A stretch of 58,242 nt of DNA, from contig JAHBMJ010000071.1 of assembly GCA_018398765.1 (NCBI GenBank), positions 1 to 58,242 on the forward strand. The letters are read 5' to 3'. The stretch comes from Chromera velia (lineage: Eukaryota; Sar; Chromeraceae). Below the pieces are notes generated by a model. It was not told the origin of the DNA. It searched no databases and saw nothing but the letters and a program-made list of their open reading frames with translations. Positions 41,768 to 53,268 of this stretch are shown here, piece by piece; within the stretch, counting starts at the first letter, position 1; the number at the start of each line of letters is the position of its first letter. The translations under genes and the position numbers were made by a program.

Positions 41768-44700
41768 ATGCACAAACAGAAATCAAGAAGCTAAACGGGA
41801 GGAGAACAGACACACCATAACCGCTGCGTTTTCTTCTACCACCACGCGTTCTCGAAGCTTTCCGCGTCCCTGCGGGATCGGGGGCAGAAGTTGGCACTCG
41901 AGAGCGATCTAACTGCAGATGCATAAGTAGTTGGAGGCCGAGGGGGGAGGCATCTACAGATGATTGCAAAAGAACTCCATCCTCTCTCTCTCTTTCTTTG
42001 TCTAGACCCCCGTCTGCCGACCGACCGTGCAATGAAGAATTTCGAGCTCGCTGTTTCTCGGACTCTTTCGAGCTCTCTGTGCCCGTCCATGAATCTGATC
42101 CACGAGTTCCTGTACAGGAGTGTGGAGCGGAAAACACGGAGAACCTTCTCGTCTTTCTCCTCTCCGTCGCTGGTCTCTCCTGAGAGCAGTAGCTCAAGGA
42201 CAAGAAGGGAGAGCGAGGTTCTGGGGAGGAGCAAGACGATGGGAGATAAATCGAAGGAGAGAGAGACAGGTCTGGACTGGGCAGCAGGGGAAGGCAAAGA
42301 GACACTTGCATACGCGTAAATACGTAACCAGAAAGAGACGTGACTGCTTCTTCCGTTCCTCCCATTTTGATTTTTGATTGTTTTTTCTGGGGCAGGTGCG
42401 CAGACACAGAGTCACCCACCAGGCCAATCTTACAGGAAGAAGGAGACAGGCAGCATGAGGAGAGAAATGAAACGAAAACCCTCTCGATCTTCAAAGATGC
42501 TTCATTCTCGATCGACAGAAACACCTGGACGGACGGACGCACGGACAGAACAGGACCTGGAGCCTTACCAGACAATGGTCCAGGACAGGACTCACTCACC
42601 TTCTGGAGGCCAAAAGATGAAATCTGCGGCGAATCGTCTGCCGATTGGTGAGCGTAGCCACTCAACGAGCTGTCGCCTGAGTTCCCTCACTTCTCTTTTT
42701 TTGTTTGGATCAGAGACCGAGCTCTTGCCCGAGACTTCTTCATCAGAGGAGAGCAAAACAGCGACTCGATTCAAAAAGAAACACATGGGAGAGACCTGAA
42801 GCATCACCCCTTCAAGGTCTCGGAGGCGTTCACACGACTCCACGAGCGCTGTACGAATTTCAGGCTGAAACCACTCAATGGAGTCTTTCGAGCCCCAGCC
42901 CGCACCTGAGCCCGCCTCATTTCTCATCTCCATAATTCCATGCGGACCGGCAACAAAATTCCAGGGAAAGCTGTTGCGATGAAGGCGAGAGAAGGTCTTT
43001 GCGTAGCTCTGTGAATCACCCAAAAAATCGACAGTGGTCCCCACATTGAATGTCGGCAGTAGAAGGGGGACCATCACGACCAGGGCACAGTACACACAGA
43101 GAACAGGGAAGACGAACAGAGGACTGATCAGAGCTCTGCCCCACCAGTCTCTGAAGAACACACGGAGCCAGCGTGCAGGCTGACGCGGCGGCTCTGCTAC
43201 AGCATCCCGAACAGCCGAGGCCATTTTTGTGCCGATGACTGAAAGTTCATTTTTGTCTCTGCCAGCCTCTGTGTCGCCTTTGCGAGCTCCTATTTCCTTT
43301 TCTGAACAGAGCACCACCGAGCTTTGCACTGTGCGGGTACCGCAGCACAGGAAGGAAAGGAACGAGAGAGACCCCCATCTGGTGGGATGAAGGAATGCCG
43401 CTGCCTCAAGAGAGAGGGTGGCGGCTTGAGCAGACTCGATTTCCGTCTCTTTGAAGGGCGTGCAGGGGGGGAGGACTCGGGCATCACATGAGGGGGGGAC
43501 TTCTTCTGGCAACGCTCTTTCACTTTTGGTCTCCTTCTCCCCCCCTTGGGGTTTCCCTCCATCTCCGTCTCCCCTTTCACGTCCCTTTTCCTCATGACTG
43601 AAATCTCTGAGGGTTCGGGTAGAGGTTTCAGGACGGCTTTCAACTTCAGTCGCTTTTCCGTTACCCCCATCCGTCTCACCGTGAATCTGTGAAGACGACG
43701 AGGAAGAGGGATGAGCTTCTAGATGGGTGTGTGTGTCTGCTATCACGAACGAAGAGGAAACCTCGGGCAGAGATAGGCCCGAGACTTCGGTGTTCACTGG
43801 GACTGTCGTATTTTGTCTCTTCTTCTGCCTTTCCCAGTCGCCCTTGCCCTTCTCCTTGTTGCTGTTGGTGTTGCTGTTGGCAAGAAAGGCAGCGGGCATC
43901 GGGCGAAAGGGATTGGCTGAGAGCAGACGGCAGAAGGTCCGGACATAACCCCTTTCTCCGAAGGCCTCCCGACGGCAGTCAAGGCCCAGGGCAGCCACGA
44001 AGACAGTGGCAGCGCAAACGTACCCCTGCACATGGAGAAAAGAATCGTCGTGTCTATTCTCAAAACAAAACAAAAGACGCCTGGAGAGGCGAAGGTGACG
44101 GGGAGCGCTGAGTGAAGGGATCTGAGAAGAGAGAAAGGGAGGATGACCCTGAGAAGGTTAAAAGAGAGATGCACGAAGAGAGGAGAGGATAAGACGAACG
44201 CAGACGCAGGAAGAGGACACCAAGAAAAAAAGAAACCACGACAACAAACAGAACAGCAAAGCAGGTCAGAGCAGAAAAAGAAAAGGCAGAACAAAAAAAG
44301 AACAGCGCGGAGTGGAACAGAACATGATACAGAATACAGCACAGCACAAGAGAACAGAACAGAACACAGTAGAACAGCGAAGGGCACAAAGAGGAGAGAG
44401 GGACAAAAGCATGGTGGGTCACCCAAGAGAAACAAGCAACACGGAAAAGGACAGGGAGCCGAGGGGGGACATCCAAGAAAGAAAAGGGGCTCTTTCGGAG
44501 CACTCGAGGCAAACAGCCGCGAAGCATTTCTGCAGTCAGTCAAGGCATTTCAATCCGCGACGAATTAACTCCTCAAGACCATGCACGCAAAAAACCGACC
44601 GACGCACAATAGCAAGACTTGCGATCATGTTCATGGCAAACCAGCGGATCGCATCATATGGACTCGAGATGGAGATGGCAAAGCAGATGATCGTAGTCAC

Positions 44701-46698
44701 AGTTGTGAGGGTGATCACCAGGCCAGACTCTCCGACTGCCCCCTGCAGTCGTCTCTTCGCACTCTCCCCCCTCTCTTCTGGTGTTATCATACGCCCCCCG
44801 CTCTGTCTGATGACTACCCTTGTCAAGTATGCATTCAGAATGATGAAACAGTCATCAACACCTATCCCGAGAACCAAGAAAGGCACCAAGTCACCTCCTC
44901 CTGCCCAAGGGACTCCTGCAAAATTCGCTAAGCCTGTGCCTGCGAACCAGCCAAGGCCGGCAGCGAGGACTCCGAAGAGACCACTGAATACCTTCGAGGC
45001 CGGGAGGTCAGTTGAGAAGGTTAACAGCCCCACAAAAGCCGTTACGGCAGCAGCTGAGAGGACGATGATGTACACAGGCACCGCTGTTGCTTTCGGCCCT
45101 TCTATGTCTGTCGAGATCGACGCGAACGGGGCCGCCTCTCCCCTTCCACCCGTCCGTGTCTTCCACTCATCAGACCACAAAAAGCATCTGCGGAGGAACT
45201 CTCTTTCCCATTCATCGCACGCGCGTTTGAGAAAGGAAGGAGTGAACCGACGGCCGAGACGCCCTCTCTCTGAGAGGGCAGAGGGATTGACCACCTCTCT
45301 GGGCTTCTGGAGCTCATCAAGAGTCCAAGAGAAGGACACTGCCGTTGCAGACTCCAAAATTTGTCCATCTCTTCTCCGAGTTTCACTTCCCGTCTCTCCG
45401 TCTCCAGCCCTGCCGAGGACGGGTTGCAGCTGCACTTCCCCCCCAACTGCCAGGGTCACGGAAGGGAACACATCCAGAAGGAGACCGTCTCTGGAGAATT
45501 TGAAGTGGGTAGGGTACAGGATTGAGGGGGTTCCAAAGCTCCTGCACGCAGCACGCAGCAAAGGAAATCTTACTCTATGGGACGAGACGATGGTTGGTTG
45601 ATCAGGAGTATCTCCGCTCTTCCTCATCATGCATCCAGATTTTCTTTGTTAATTCCAGTCAGAAGAGAAAAGCGAGAAGCTCTCAATTCAGGGGAGGGGG
45701 ACAGGCACTGCAGGCCATAGAAATAGTTGTAAATACGTGGGGCAATGCCCCGTGAAGGGGCCACGACAAAAGACACCGCTTTCCATACGCGAACGCAGAA
45801 CGGGAAAAGACACGTATGCACTCGCATTCATACGCTTGCGCATGCAACGACACACAGCGACCCACTCTGCATTTGTGTACATATCGACGACTGAAACGAC
45901 TGAGCAAGTTCCGTCTCCTCTCTTGTCGCAGAGATCCTCGAAGGAGAAGGATATCTCTCGTTTTATTTCGCTTTCACCGTCTCCCTTGCCTCCCTGTCCC
46001 TGTCCGTCTTTCTCTACCAAGTCCTGCTCTGTAAACGCCACAGTCACGTTGAAACTCCGAATGTCGGCATCTATTTTGGAGAGAAATTGCAGGTTTTCTT
46101 TGTTCAGTAGGTTTGTCCCGTCGGACTGAAGGATAAAACCGTTCTGTCTCCACTCCATCCCAAACATATCTCTTATTGAGCCCACAGTTTGCCAGCCTTC
46201 AACCTTTTGGTCAGACCACGCACGATCCCAGTCGAAGTCATAGTTTCGGAAAAAAAGTCCAGCGCTTAATGCGCCAAACACAACACAAGGTAAGAGAATT
46301 GTCTGCACGGATGAGAAACAAAAAAGGAGACGACAGTGAACACACGAATGGCTGTATGAGTGCCTGGAAAAGGTGAGGGCCAAACGAGCACAAAAGCTTA
46401 CCAGAAGTGGAAAATCGAAGGCCGCACCCGCCATCCAAGAAAAGAAATGAGTGAACTGTCTCTCTATCCCGCTGTACCACGCGGTATTCCCCGTCAAGAA
46501 ATGCCAAAAGCCGTCTCCGTTACACCGTTTTTTTCCTATTGTATCGGGCGAAGTTCTTGGACATTGTGAAATCATCATTGACAGGAGCAAAACCCCTTGG
46601 ACAGAAGATCTCTCGTGTGTCAACCAGGCACGACTAAAATTGAAATCTCGCCAGCTCCTGGCACGATCGGAACAGAGCCGATCATTGACACTCATCAT
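40395..46698 (-). CDS. Patched/Dispatched-like protein with sterol-sensing domain (RND superfamily), 7 exons
   Basis: Exons joining in phase: 46698-46402, 46302-45866, 45643-44608, 44025-42600, 42179-42022, 41578-41117 and 40880-40395, giving 4302 nt and about 1433 residues. The family exports or moves sterols and other lipids across membranes using an ion gradient. The first membrane segment spans exons 1-2. Exon 2 and early exon 3 form ectodomain 1. A sterol-sensing domain fills about residues 430-620, with FLVLGIGVDDCFIILNAY carrying the GxxxDD relay residues. GLDCRREAFGERG after it is typical, as is AGFSVDFIAH in the second half (exon 7). Twelve membrane segments can be counted. A polar ~250-residue cytosolic loop in exon 4 is unusually long. 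Intron 2 and the exon 6 acceptor are the least certain joins. Confidence 0.85.
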
Positions 46699-46807
46699 GA
46701 CTCATGCAGTATGAGGCACTCTGAGCATTCTCTCTTGGAAATATCTCTCTGACGGTTCGGGGTCTTGGAAATGATCTGACCCGCTATGCCGTGGCCCCCG
46801 GCCATGG
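46699..46807. other. Upstream region of the Patched-like gene
   Basis: Only about 110 bp separate the proposed ATG (46698) from a block of GC-rich repeats. The promoter or 5' UTR should lie here or within the repeats. No TATA box or other core element is convincing. Confidence 0.3.
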
Positions 46808-47118
46808 TATCTGTTAAGGCCCTTCGCCGGACCTATGGAAAAAAAAAATCGAATTACCAATAAATCGGGTTACAATTGCCTTTCGGGACCCGCGCTTTCC
46901 GGCAACTGCATGCATGTCGGCCCACCCGCATCTCCCCAGCGCGCCCTCAAGCGCGCAATCCGCGCGCCGCGGCGTTCCGTCCGCGGCGCGTTCAATCTTA
47001 TAGTATCTGTTAAGGCCCTTATATAGCCGCACCTACATATAGAAAAAAAAAGTCGAATTACCAATAAATCGATCGGGTTACATTTGCCTTTCGGGACCTG
47101 CGTTTTCCGGTAACTGTA
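46808..47118. repeat. Two ~110-bp direct repeats, 196 bp apart
   Basis: TATCTGTTAAGGCCCTT begins at 46808 and 47004. Each is followed by an A run, GAATTACCAATAAATCG, then GGTTACA, TTGCCTTTCGGGACC and a TTTCCGG...AACTG end. Between the copies is a CpG-rich stretch (46925-46990). Family and function unknown. Confidence 0.7.
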
Positions 47119-47629
47119 CAGCGTGTGTATGCATGGCGAATATACATCTTTTGTCTAACTTTGATGTATCGGTACATATGTAAAAACACATATGGAGGGG
47201 AATTGTACATAGATTCAATCATCTGTGTAGTTTTCAAGAAAGGCGATAAAGCACACCATCTAAATGAAGCTGTTCTGAATTGCTCCATTGTTTGACTATG
47301 CTACCAAGCTCAGTGGCAAGTTAAGACATGTTGCCTTACAGAGTCAGGAGTAAGCCGCACCACGACTAAGTGCGCTTCACAAAGAGGAAAAACAGTTAAT
47401 TTGATCTGCAAGAACCTCTTTTTACCCGTTTTCTTTCTCTCTACTTGGCCCCTCTTGTCATTCTTCAGCACCTGGTTTTTCGACTTCCTTTTACCTCCAC
47501 TTGAGGATTTGGGACGCAAAATACTGTCTATATATAGTGTGTGTCGCTGTGAATACTGTAGTATTCGCTTTAAAATATTGTGGAGAGGCTCATTACGTAT
47601 AGGTCCAGCGTTTGGTGAGTTCAAGAGGG
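47119..47629. other. Spacer without recognised gene
   Basis: No supported coding region. Short pyrimidine-rich stretches and partial minisatellite-like words appear toward the end, where the tandem array begins. Confidence 0.4.
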
Positions 47630-49067
47630 AGAGATGTGAACAGAAGCCGTTTGGGCCTGTGGATAAAGTTAGGTAAGCAAGTATGACACTGTGAACAGAA
47701 GCCGTTTGGGCATGTGGGTGAATGTTTAAGCGTGCGTGTGCATGGAGCAAGAGGGGTCTGGAAAAGAAGTGTGTGCAGTAACAGAATCCGCTTAGGCCTG
47801 CAGGTGGATGAATGAAGAGAGACGGAGAGAGCGAGTATGTTTATGAGTATGTATGAGTTTGTGAACAGAAGCCGTTTGGGCGTGCGGGCGAGACAAGGAG
47901 AACGAGTGTGTGAACAGAAGCCGCTTGGACCCGTGGATAAATGAAGAGAGATCAATTGTATGTCATTGAAGAAAAGCCGCTTGGGCCGCTGGTTAGGCCT
48001 GTGGATGAATAAAGAGAGATCAAGTGTGTGAACAGAAATATACAGAAGCCGCTTGGGCCTATGGATGAGTGAAGAGAGACAGGGAGAACGAGTGTATGAA
48101 CAGAAGCTGTTTGGGCATGTGGGTGAATCATCATGAAGGGAGACAAGAAGATACAAGGAGAGCAAATGTGTAAACAGAAGCCACTTAGGTATGTGGGTGA
48201 ATGAAGGGAGACAAGGAGATATAAGGAGAGCGAGTGTGTAAACAGAAGCCGCTTGGGCGTGTGGGTGAATGAAGGGAGATAAGGAGATACAAGGAGAGTG
48301 AGTATGTGAATAGAAGCCGGTTGGACGTGCAAGCGAAGAAAGAGAAATAAGGAGAACGAATGTGTGAACAGAAGCTAGGAACAGGAGCCGTTTGGGCCTA
48401 TGGATGAATGAAGAGGGATCAATTGTGTGTCATTGAACAAAAGCTGCTCGGGCCTATGGCTAGGCTTGTGGATGAATGAAGAGATATCAAGTGCGTGAAC
48501 AAAAGCCGCTTGGGCCTGCTGATGAATTAAGAAAGACAGGGAGAGTGAGTGTGTAAACAGAAGCCGTTTAGGTGTGTGGGTGAATGAAAAGAGACAAGGA
48601 GATACAAGGAGAGCGAGTGTGTGAACAGAAGCCGCTTGGGTCTCATGCAGTGAATCAATGAAGAATAATGAAGAGAGACATGGAGAGTGAGTGTGTAAAC
48701 AGAAGCCGTTTGGGGCGTTACGACGGTATGGGTGCATGAACACAGATAGGGAAAGCGAGTGTGTGAACCGGTATAAACAGGTTAGGTGAACAGGAGCCGG
48801 TTGGCTGTGTGGGTGAATGAAGAGGGACAAGGACTCGCATAAGCATGTCAGCAGAAGATATTTGGATGGGCGTGTGGGTACCTGAATGAATAGAGATAGC
48901 CTGTTACTAAGAGAGAATAAGACTCAGTGTGTAAACAGAATTTCAAGCCTAGACTTCAAGCCGCTAGGGCCTGTAGATAAATAGAAATAAATGAAGAGAG
49001 ACAGAGAGAGTAAGTGTATAAATAAAAGCCGTTTGGGTGTGTGGATGTGAGAGTGTTAATGGAAGCC
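47630..49067. repeat. Degenerate minisatellite, roughly 55-80-bp units, about 20 copies
   Basis: The recurring core is GTGTGTGAACAGAAGCCGCT then TGGGC, followed by a G/T-rich stretch, TGGATGAATGAAGAGAG and GGAGAGCGA. Unit length varies, so no frame is maintained. The minus-strand open frames rich in HRPKRLLF and SLSLYLLVSL are read-outs of the repeat. The array resumes at 50052 after an inserted element. Confidence 0.85.
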
Positions 49068-50059
49068 CATGATGCTGTCTAAACATACCTGGGGCGCCTA
49101 AGGTACCCCAGACACGCCGCAGGCGGCCCGCCAGGGCCGCCTGGGGCGACCCCAGGTGGTTTTGCCTAAGTTTATATAGAGCTGCCTGGGGCGAAGCCCC
49201 AGGCAGTTGTTGAGAGTTGCCTGGGGCGAAGGTCGGTATATATATGCATCTATACGTGTATGTCGCGATCTATACGTGCATGCCGCGCATCAAAGGTCTG
49301 ACCGGGTCATGTAGACCGGCAGCAACTTTTTGTTCGGCGGTCACGATCAGCGATAGATACCAGTGGATACACATTAAGTTGACGGTTGCTTTCAACTTTT
49401 ATCTCTTCTTACTCTTGTCACCGGAGATGCATATCATTGTACATCATTGTACATCTATTGATTAACTCACTGATTGATTCCACACTTAACCTTCCCACTT
49501 AGTGACTGTACTAATTGATAATTCCCCACTTGGCCTTCCTGCTTGCTGACTGCACTGATTGATAATTCCGTACTCGGCTTTCCCGCTTGCTGCCTACCCA
49601 GCTAACTGCAATGCAGCAGAGTAGGTTGCAAGCCTTCAGATTTACAGACAAACAAAAAGTGACACATACAACTTTGCATTGTTTATAAACTTGTCGCAAA
49701 GTGGAAATTTAGTCTGAAAAATTATTCAAAAAATTTGATTTAATAATTCTTTTCTATAAAATAATATCTAGAATTATATAAAAATTTTGATTTAGTGATT
49801 CAATTTGAAGCATTGTAAATGAATTTTTAAAGTTGTGTTCAGATATTAAATCCTAGAATAAAGGCATTTTTAAACTTTTTTCAACGTTTTTCATACTATA
49901 GAGAGAATGCAGAAAGACCCCCTGACTGCCTGGGGTGCCGCAGGCGGTCCATAAGGACCGCCTGGAGAAGGTTATACATAAGACCCCAGGCGGCCTGTCA
50001 GGGCCGTCTGGGATCAGCGCAGGCAGTCATTCTAAAAGTTTAGACAGCATGTGGAAGCC
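49060..50059. mobile_element. 984-bp TIR element inserted in the minisatellite
   Basis: The 8-bp word TGGAAGCC flanks the element at 49060-49067 and 50052-50059; the element is 49068-50051. Ends are inverted: CATGATGCTGTCTAAAC on the left, and CATGCTGTCTAAAC read from the right, differing by a 3-bp indel. Subterminal GC-rich palindromes follow, including GCCTGGGGCGAAGCCCCAGG at 49183-49202 and related CCTGGGG/CCCCAGG words at both ends. The interior (49200-49900) becomes AT-rich. An 8-bp duplication suggests hAT-type cutting, but the ends are not CAGGG and no transposase is present. Confidence 0.65.
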
Positions 50060-50260
50060 GTTAACTTTGGGCATATGGGTGAGTGATCGAAGAGAGACAG
50101 GGAAAATGAGGGAGTAAGTGAGTGAGCAAGTGAGACAGTGAGTGAGTGAATTAGTGAGGAAAGCAAGAATGACTCAGTAAGTCAGTGACTAAGTATGTTG
50201 GTGAGTGAGTAAGTGAGCACAATCAACTACAGTAACTAATACAGCAAGCGTAGTAAGTGT
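50060..50260. repeat. Minisatellite remnant and GTGA tetranucleotide repeat
   Basis: The first ~50 bp continue the minisatellite unit (GGGCATATGGGTGAGTGA, GAGAGACAGGGA). It then grades into GTGA/GTAA repeats (50110-50220). Confidence 0.7.
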
Positions 50261-50548
50261 GTAGTTTAGAACTTGTATAACGTTGTGTTCAAACATTTTA
50301 TGATGATGATGATGATATATGGGGTTAAAGCCGGTGAGCCGTATAGACTCTGGCCAACCTAGAGTGTCATACATAGAGTTAAACTTTCGACTTAGGCCCC
50401 ACTGGGGTAAATTGAATCGATGGGAGCCTGACAGGGGTGGGGAAGTGGATGAAAGTGGAGGGTGGTTCCACTTCAGAGTCTAAGCAAACAGGCTTTTGCT
50501 TCATCTGGTAGTTTGGGACTTATATAGCGTTATGTTCAAACATTTTAT
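50261..50548 (-). mobile_element. SINE-like insertion between 41-bp direct repeats
   Basis: A 41-bp sequence starting GTAGTTT and ending GTTCAAACATTTTAT occurs at 50261-50301 and 50508-50548 with five differences. Between them lie 206 bp that begin on the plus strand with (GAT)n. Read on the minus strand this is a short element with an (ATC)n tail, the layout of a retroposed SINE with a long target duplication. Forty-one bases is long for a target duplication, so a local tandem duplication with later divergence is the alternative. No convincing A and B boxes were found. Confidence 0.4.
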
Positions 50549-50928
50549 AGACTAGCTCACAGGCTCAGTCACAGCTTGATGATTTAAAAGAGCAAGTTGA
50601 TAACAGAAGGCGTATATAATATTTGGCTACTACATATACTGCTATACTACTACTAGAATGGCCAAAATATAAATGAAAGTAAATGAAAGAAACATTACAG
50701 CATGTGTGTCTGTATATAAAAAACCTATATATTGACTCCGTAAATAAAAAATAAAAATGTAAGTAGATGTAAGCAGGGAGCACTGTGATTTTTTTTTTAT
50801 AACCAAAAATAAGTTGTTAAAGATTTATCAGTAATGTATTGCTGCGGTTACAATTTCATTTTCTCTTTCACGTTTGACCTCCCTGAACGTAACTACCACT
50901 TAATAGTTGAGGCCGCATTTTTGGATAA
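50549..50928. other. AT-rich spacer, no gene
   Basis: No coding frame or motif. A T run lies at about 50790. Confidence 0.45.
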
Positions 50929-52163
50929 TGCAATGCGGCGGCGGGTCATACAGATGTGCATGAACTAATTAGAACCCGCCGCTAGACCTTAACTGGCTCA
51001 AAAATTTTGAGGGGAAAAGGAACAGCTCTCTGTTCCCTTTTCCCTTCTGGACTCAAACCAACGACCCTAGGAGATGTCAGTTCGCCTCTCTAGACTCTCT
51101 CTAGCTGCTTGGTGTAGAAAAAACGACTCCCAGACTCACAGGGAGTCCAAAGAACGAACGTCTGAGGTCTGACACCTGAAGAGGCCAAAGTAGCCTTCCT
51201 GGACTCAGAAGTTCAGAAAGGGCTGTGGTATATCAATGATGATAAAATACATACCAACACGCTCCATCTGGTCCAGGTAAGTTAGTTCCAACAGGGGATA
51301 AGGAATGGTTGATGCAGCACTGTGGACTTCAACTGACAAGTCTGCTCATGAATAAAAAGATACACTCCAGATAGCACCCTATATCAAATTGCTAGAAGGG
51401 CTTTTTCCTTCTTGAGCACTTCAAACCTGCAGCCATCGTATAAACGTACTGCCCAACACTCATATGCTCCTGTCTTGAGGGAAAGAGCAGGACAGAACCA
51501 CTTACTGGGGGAGTTGGAGGTCGTCGATTAATACCCCTGAGACGCCAATTCTCCACAACAGGAAGACAAAACAATCTCGCCTTCCCACAACCAGTAGACT
51601 CACCAGAAACCTATCCCGCTGGCCTGGGAGGATGACAACAGACATAGGGCATTAGGTAAAATTGTTGGGGATCGATTCTGCGGCCTCTTGGTAGAAAGAA
51701 GGAATGTTGCTTTGGAGGCCTTGGAGGTACTTTCCTGACTGGTCTAGTCTGAGACTGGAGCTGCCAGACACGCCAAAGCAGATCAACTGCATCACAAGAC
51801 TTCATCCCGACACAGAGGCAAGCTGTCTAGTACTAGGGGAGTGGAATTGTGCCAGTTTGACCATCAGTACTGCTCTACACAACAAGGTAGACAGGAAGGG
51901 ACGAGAGGATGAAATGACCCTTCTCTGTATGTTGGTGTGCTTTTTGAGCATTCTAAGCACAATTTTGGGATTTTGAGAGTGGCCCCGTAAAGTTTTGGCC
52001 CAAATTCTTGCACTAACGTACTTAGCGGCCTCTGGGGACTAATTTGGTGCCTTTCTGGGCCCTGGGCGCCGCTGGAATCGCGCGGACCGGCTTAACCGGC
52101 TCAAAAATTTCAGACCCTTCTAATTAGTCCATGCACATCTGTATAACCACCTTCCGTGTTGCA
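50929..52163. mobile_element. TIR element 2 with shared core (1.23 kb)
   Basis: Inverted ends of about 45 bp begin TGCAA and continue to ATACAGATGTGCATG then ACTAATTAGAA (50929-50973, reverse complement at about 52118-52163). A direct repeat lies just inside: CTTAACTGGCTCAAAAATTT at 50988-51007 and, with one change, at 52091-52110. The interior matches TIR element 1, including CTAGACTCTCTCTAGCTGCT and GATGATAAAAT. It thus has the same architecture and core as element 1 but different outer and inner end repeats. Confidence 0.75.
51704..51976 (+). CDS. Hypothetical 90-aa ORF in the core of TIR element 2
   Basis: This is the positional counterpart of 37717-37977 in TIR element 1, sharing the MLL start and TRLHPDT. 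Several tryptophans and cysteines differ. The C-terminus is hydrophobic (MLVCFLSILSTILGF), which could be a membrane segment or chance. Confidence 0.25.
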   Translation: MLLWRPWRYFPDWSSLRLELPDTPKQINCITRLHPDTEASCLVLGEWNCASLTISTALHNKVDRKGREDEMTLLCMLVCFLSILSTILGF

Positions 52164-53268
52164 AAGCTTGAAAGTCCGCGCCGCATATCTTGAAAGCCAA
52201 AGCCGTATATCTAGATGGTGTTTTAACCGTCTACACCGCAGGCGTGGATGGTCTCTTAAAAAAAGATGCCGCAGATAGAGATGATCTTAATTATATTTTT
52301 TTAAGTGGCACTTAGGTTTAGGGAGGTTTCACGTTTATTCACGTTAACACCATGTATTAGCGAAGTCCTTGTACGTCATTAATTTTCTTATTAGAAAACG
52401 TATCTAATAGCAGAGCTCTTCTTATTTCTTCTTCTCAACCGTCTTGAAGCCTCTCCAGCCGTCTCTAGCCCTCTACGGCATTTACAGATACCGCGGCTAT
52501 GCCTTTGCGCAGCCAACAACCGTGATTGAGGGTTTTGTCATGCACCATATATTAATATGTATTAATATGGGAAGGGGAACCTGTTGCATGCATGTACCAC
52601 GATCATGGACGCACCTCTCAGTGCTCTCACCCTATCTCACCCCTGGGGGCCACGGCATGTCCCGTAGGGACATTACAATTCAGGCATGCAGTTTCAGAAA
52701 CTTAATTTTGACGGAATCGCCCCGCGGGCCCCGCGGCCCCCCCGCGCGCACGCGCGGGAAACTAAAAAAACCCCTTAACCAGCCGGATATACCCCTTTGC
52801 GCACGCAATACTCTGCCGTCTCCGATCGTCTCGGCAGCTCGAGCTCAGCTAGCCATGCATAGCTAGCCGGTCTTATCCTGTCTTCATGTGTCTGACAATG
52901 CCGCGGACTTGAATCTCTCTTTGATCCATCCTAGCTCCTAATAGCTCCTATTCCGACTGACGAGTGGAGTGGTACATGATGTATGCCATTGTATGCCTCT
53001 CCGGACGTGCACATGTACTGTCAACCAATATCGGCAATGTCGATTCCTTCATAGATTGTGTGATGGTATCGTCGTCTCTTTGATGATGTTCGGTATTCGT
53101 TTGTTTCCGTGTGACAGAGAGGCAAGAGGATACACAAAGGAAGTATCAATGCTCCAAATGATTTAGTTCTCACCAACATCTGTGCTGAGGCTATCCTTTT
53201 TTTTGCAGTATTTTGAAGGGAAGGCTATTTGTTCAGGTTCAAAAATCCTGTCTGCAGTGGCCACTAAT
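52164..53268. other. Upstream region of the ankyrin gene; no other gene supported
   Basis: The sequence is mixed. A CpG-rich run with many CGCG words lies at 52715-52760 and a palindromic CTAGCCATGCATAGCTAG at about 52849-52866. The frame containing the ankyrin gene's exon 1 is open from 53182, but its first residues are not compelling. The promoter should lie here; no core motif is clear. Confidence 0.4.

Noticed and set aside
41391..42665. 424-codon minus-strand ORF overlapping the Patched-like gene
   Set aside because: It runs through exon and intron alike in the wrong frame for the RND homology. The shorter phase-matched exons carry the conserved motifs.
47630..49067. Repeat-spacer look resembling a CRISPR array, and a tandem-repeat protein on the minus strand
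   Set aside because: Units vary in length and sequence, the supposed spacers are themselves repeats of each other, no cas genes are near, and the genome is eukaryotic. The frames shift between units, so no repeat protein is maintained.
51040..51130. tRNA or SINE promoter in the TIR-element core (GGTTTGAGTCC on the minus strand)
   Set aside because: The B-box-like word is not kept in the homologous core of TIR element 1, and the anticodon stem does not pair well. The paired GAGACG...CGTCTC hairpin there is better explained as chance or element structure.
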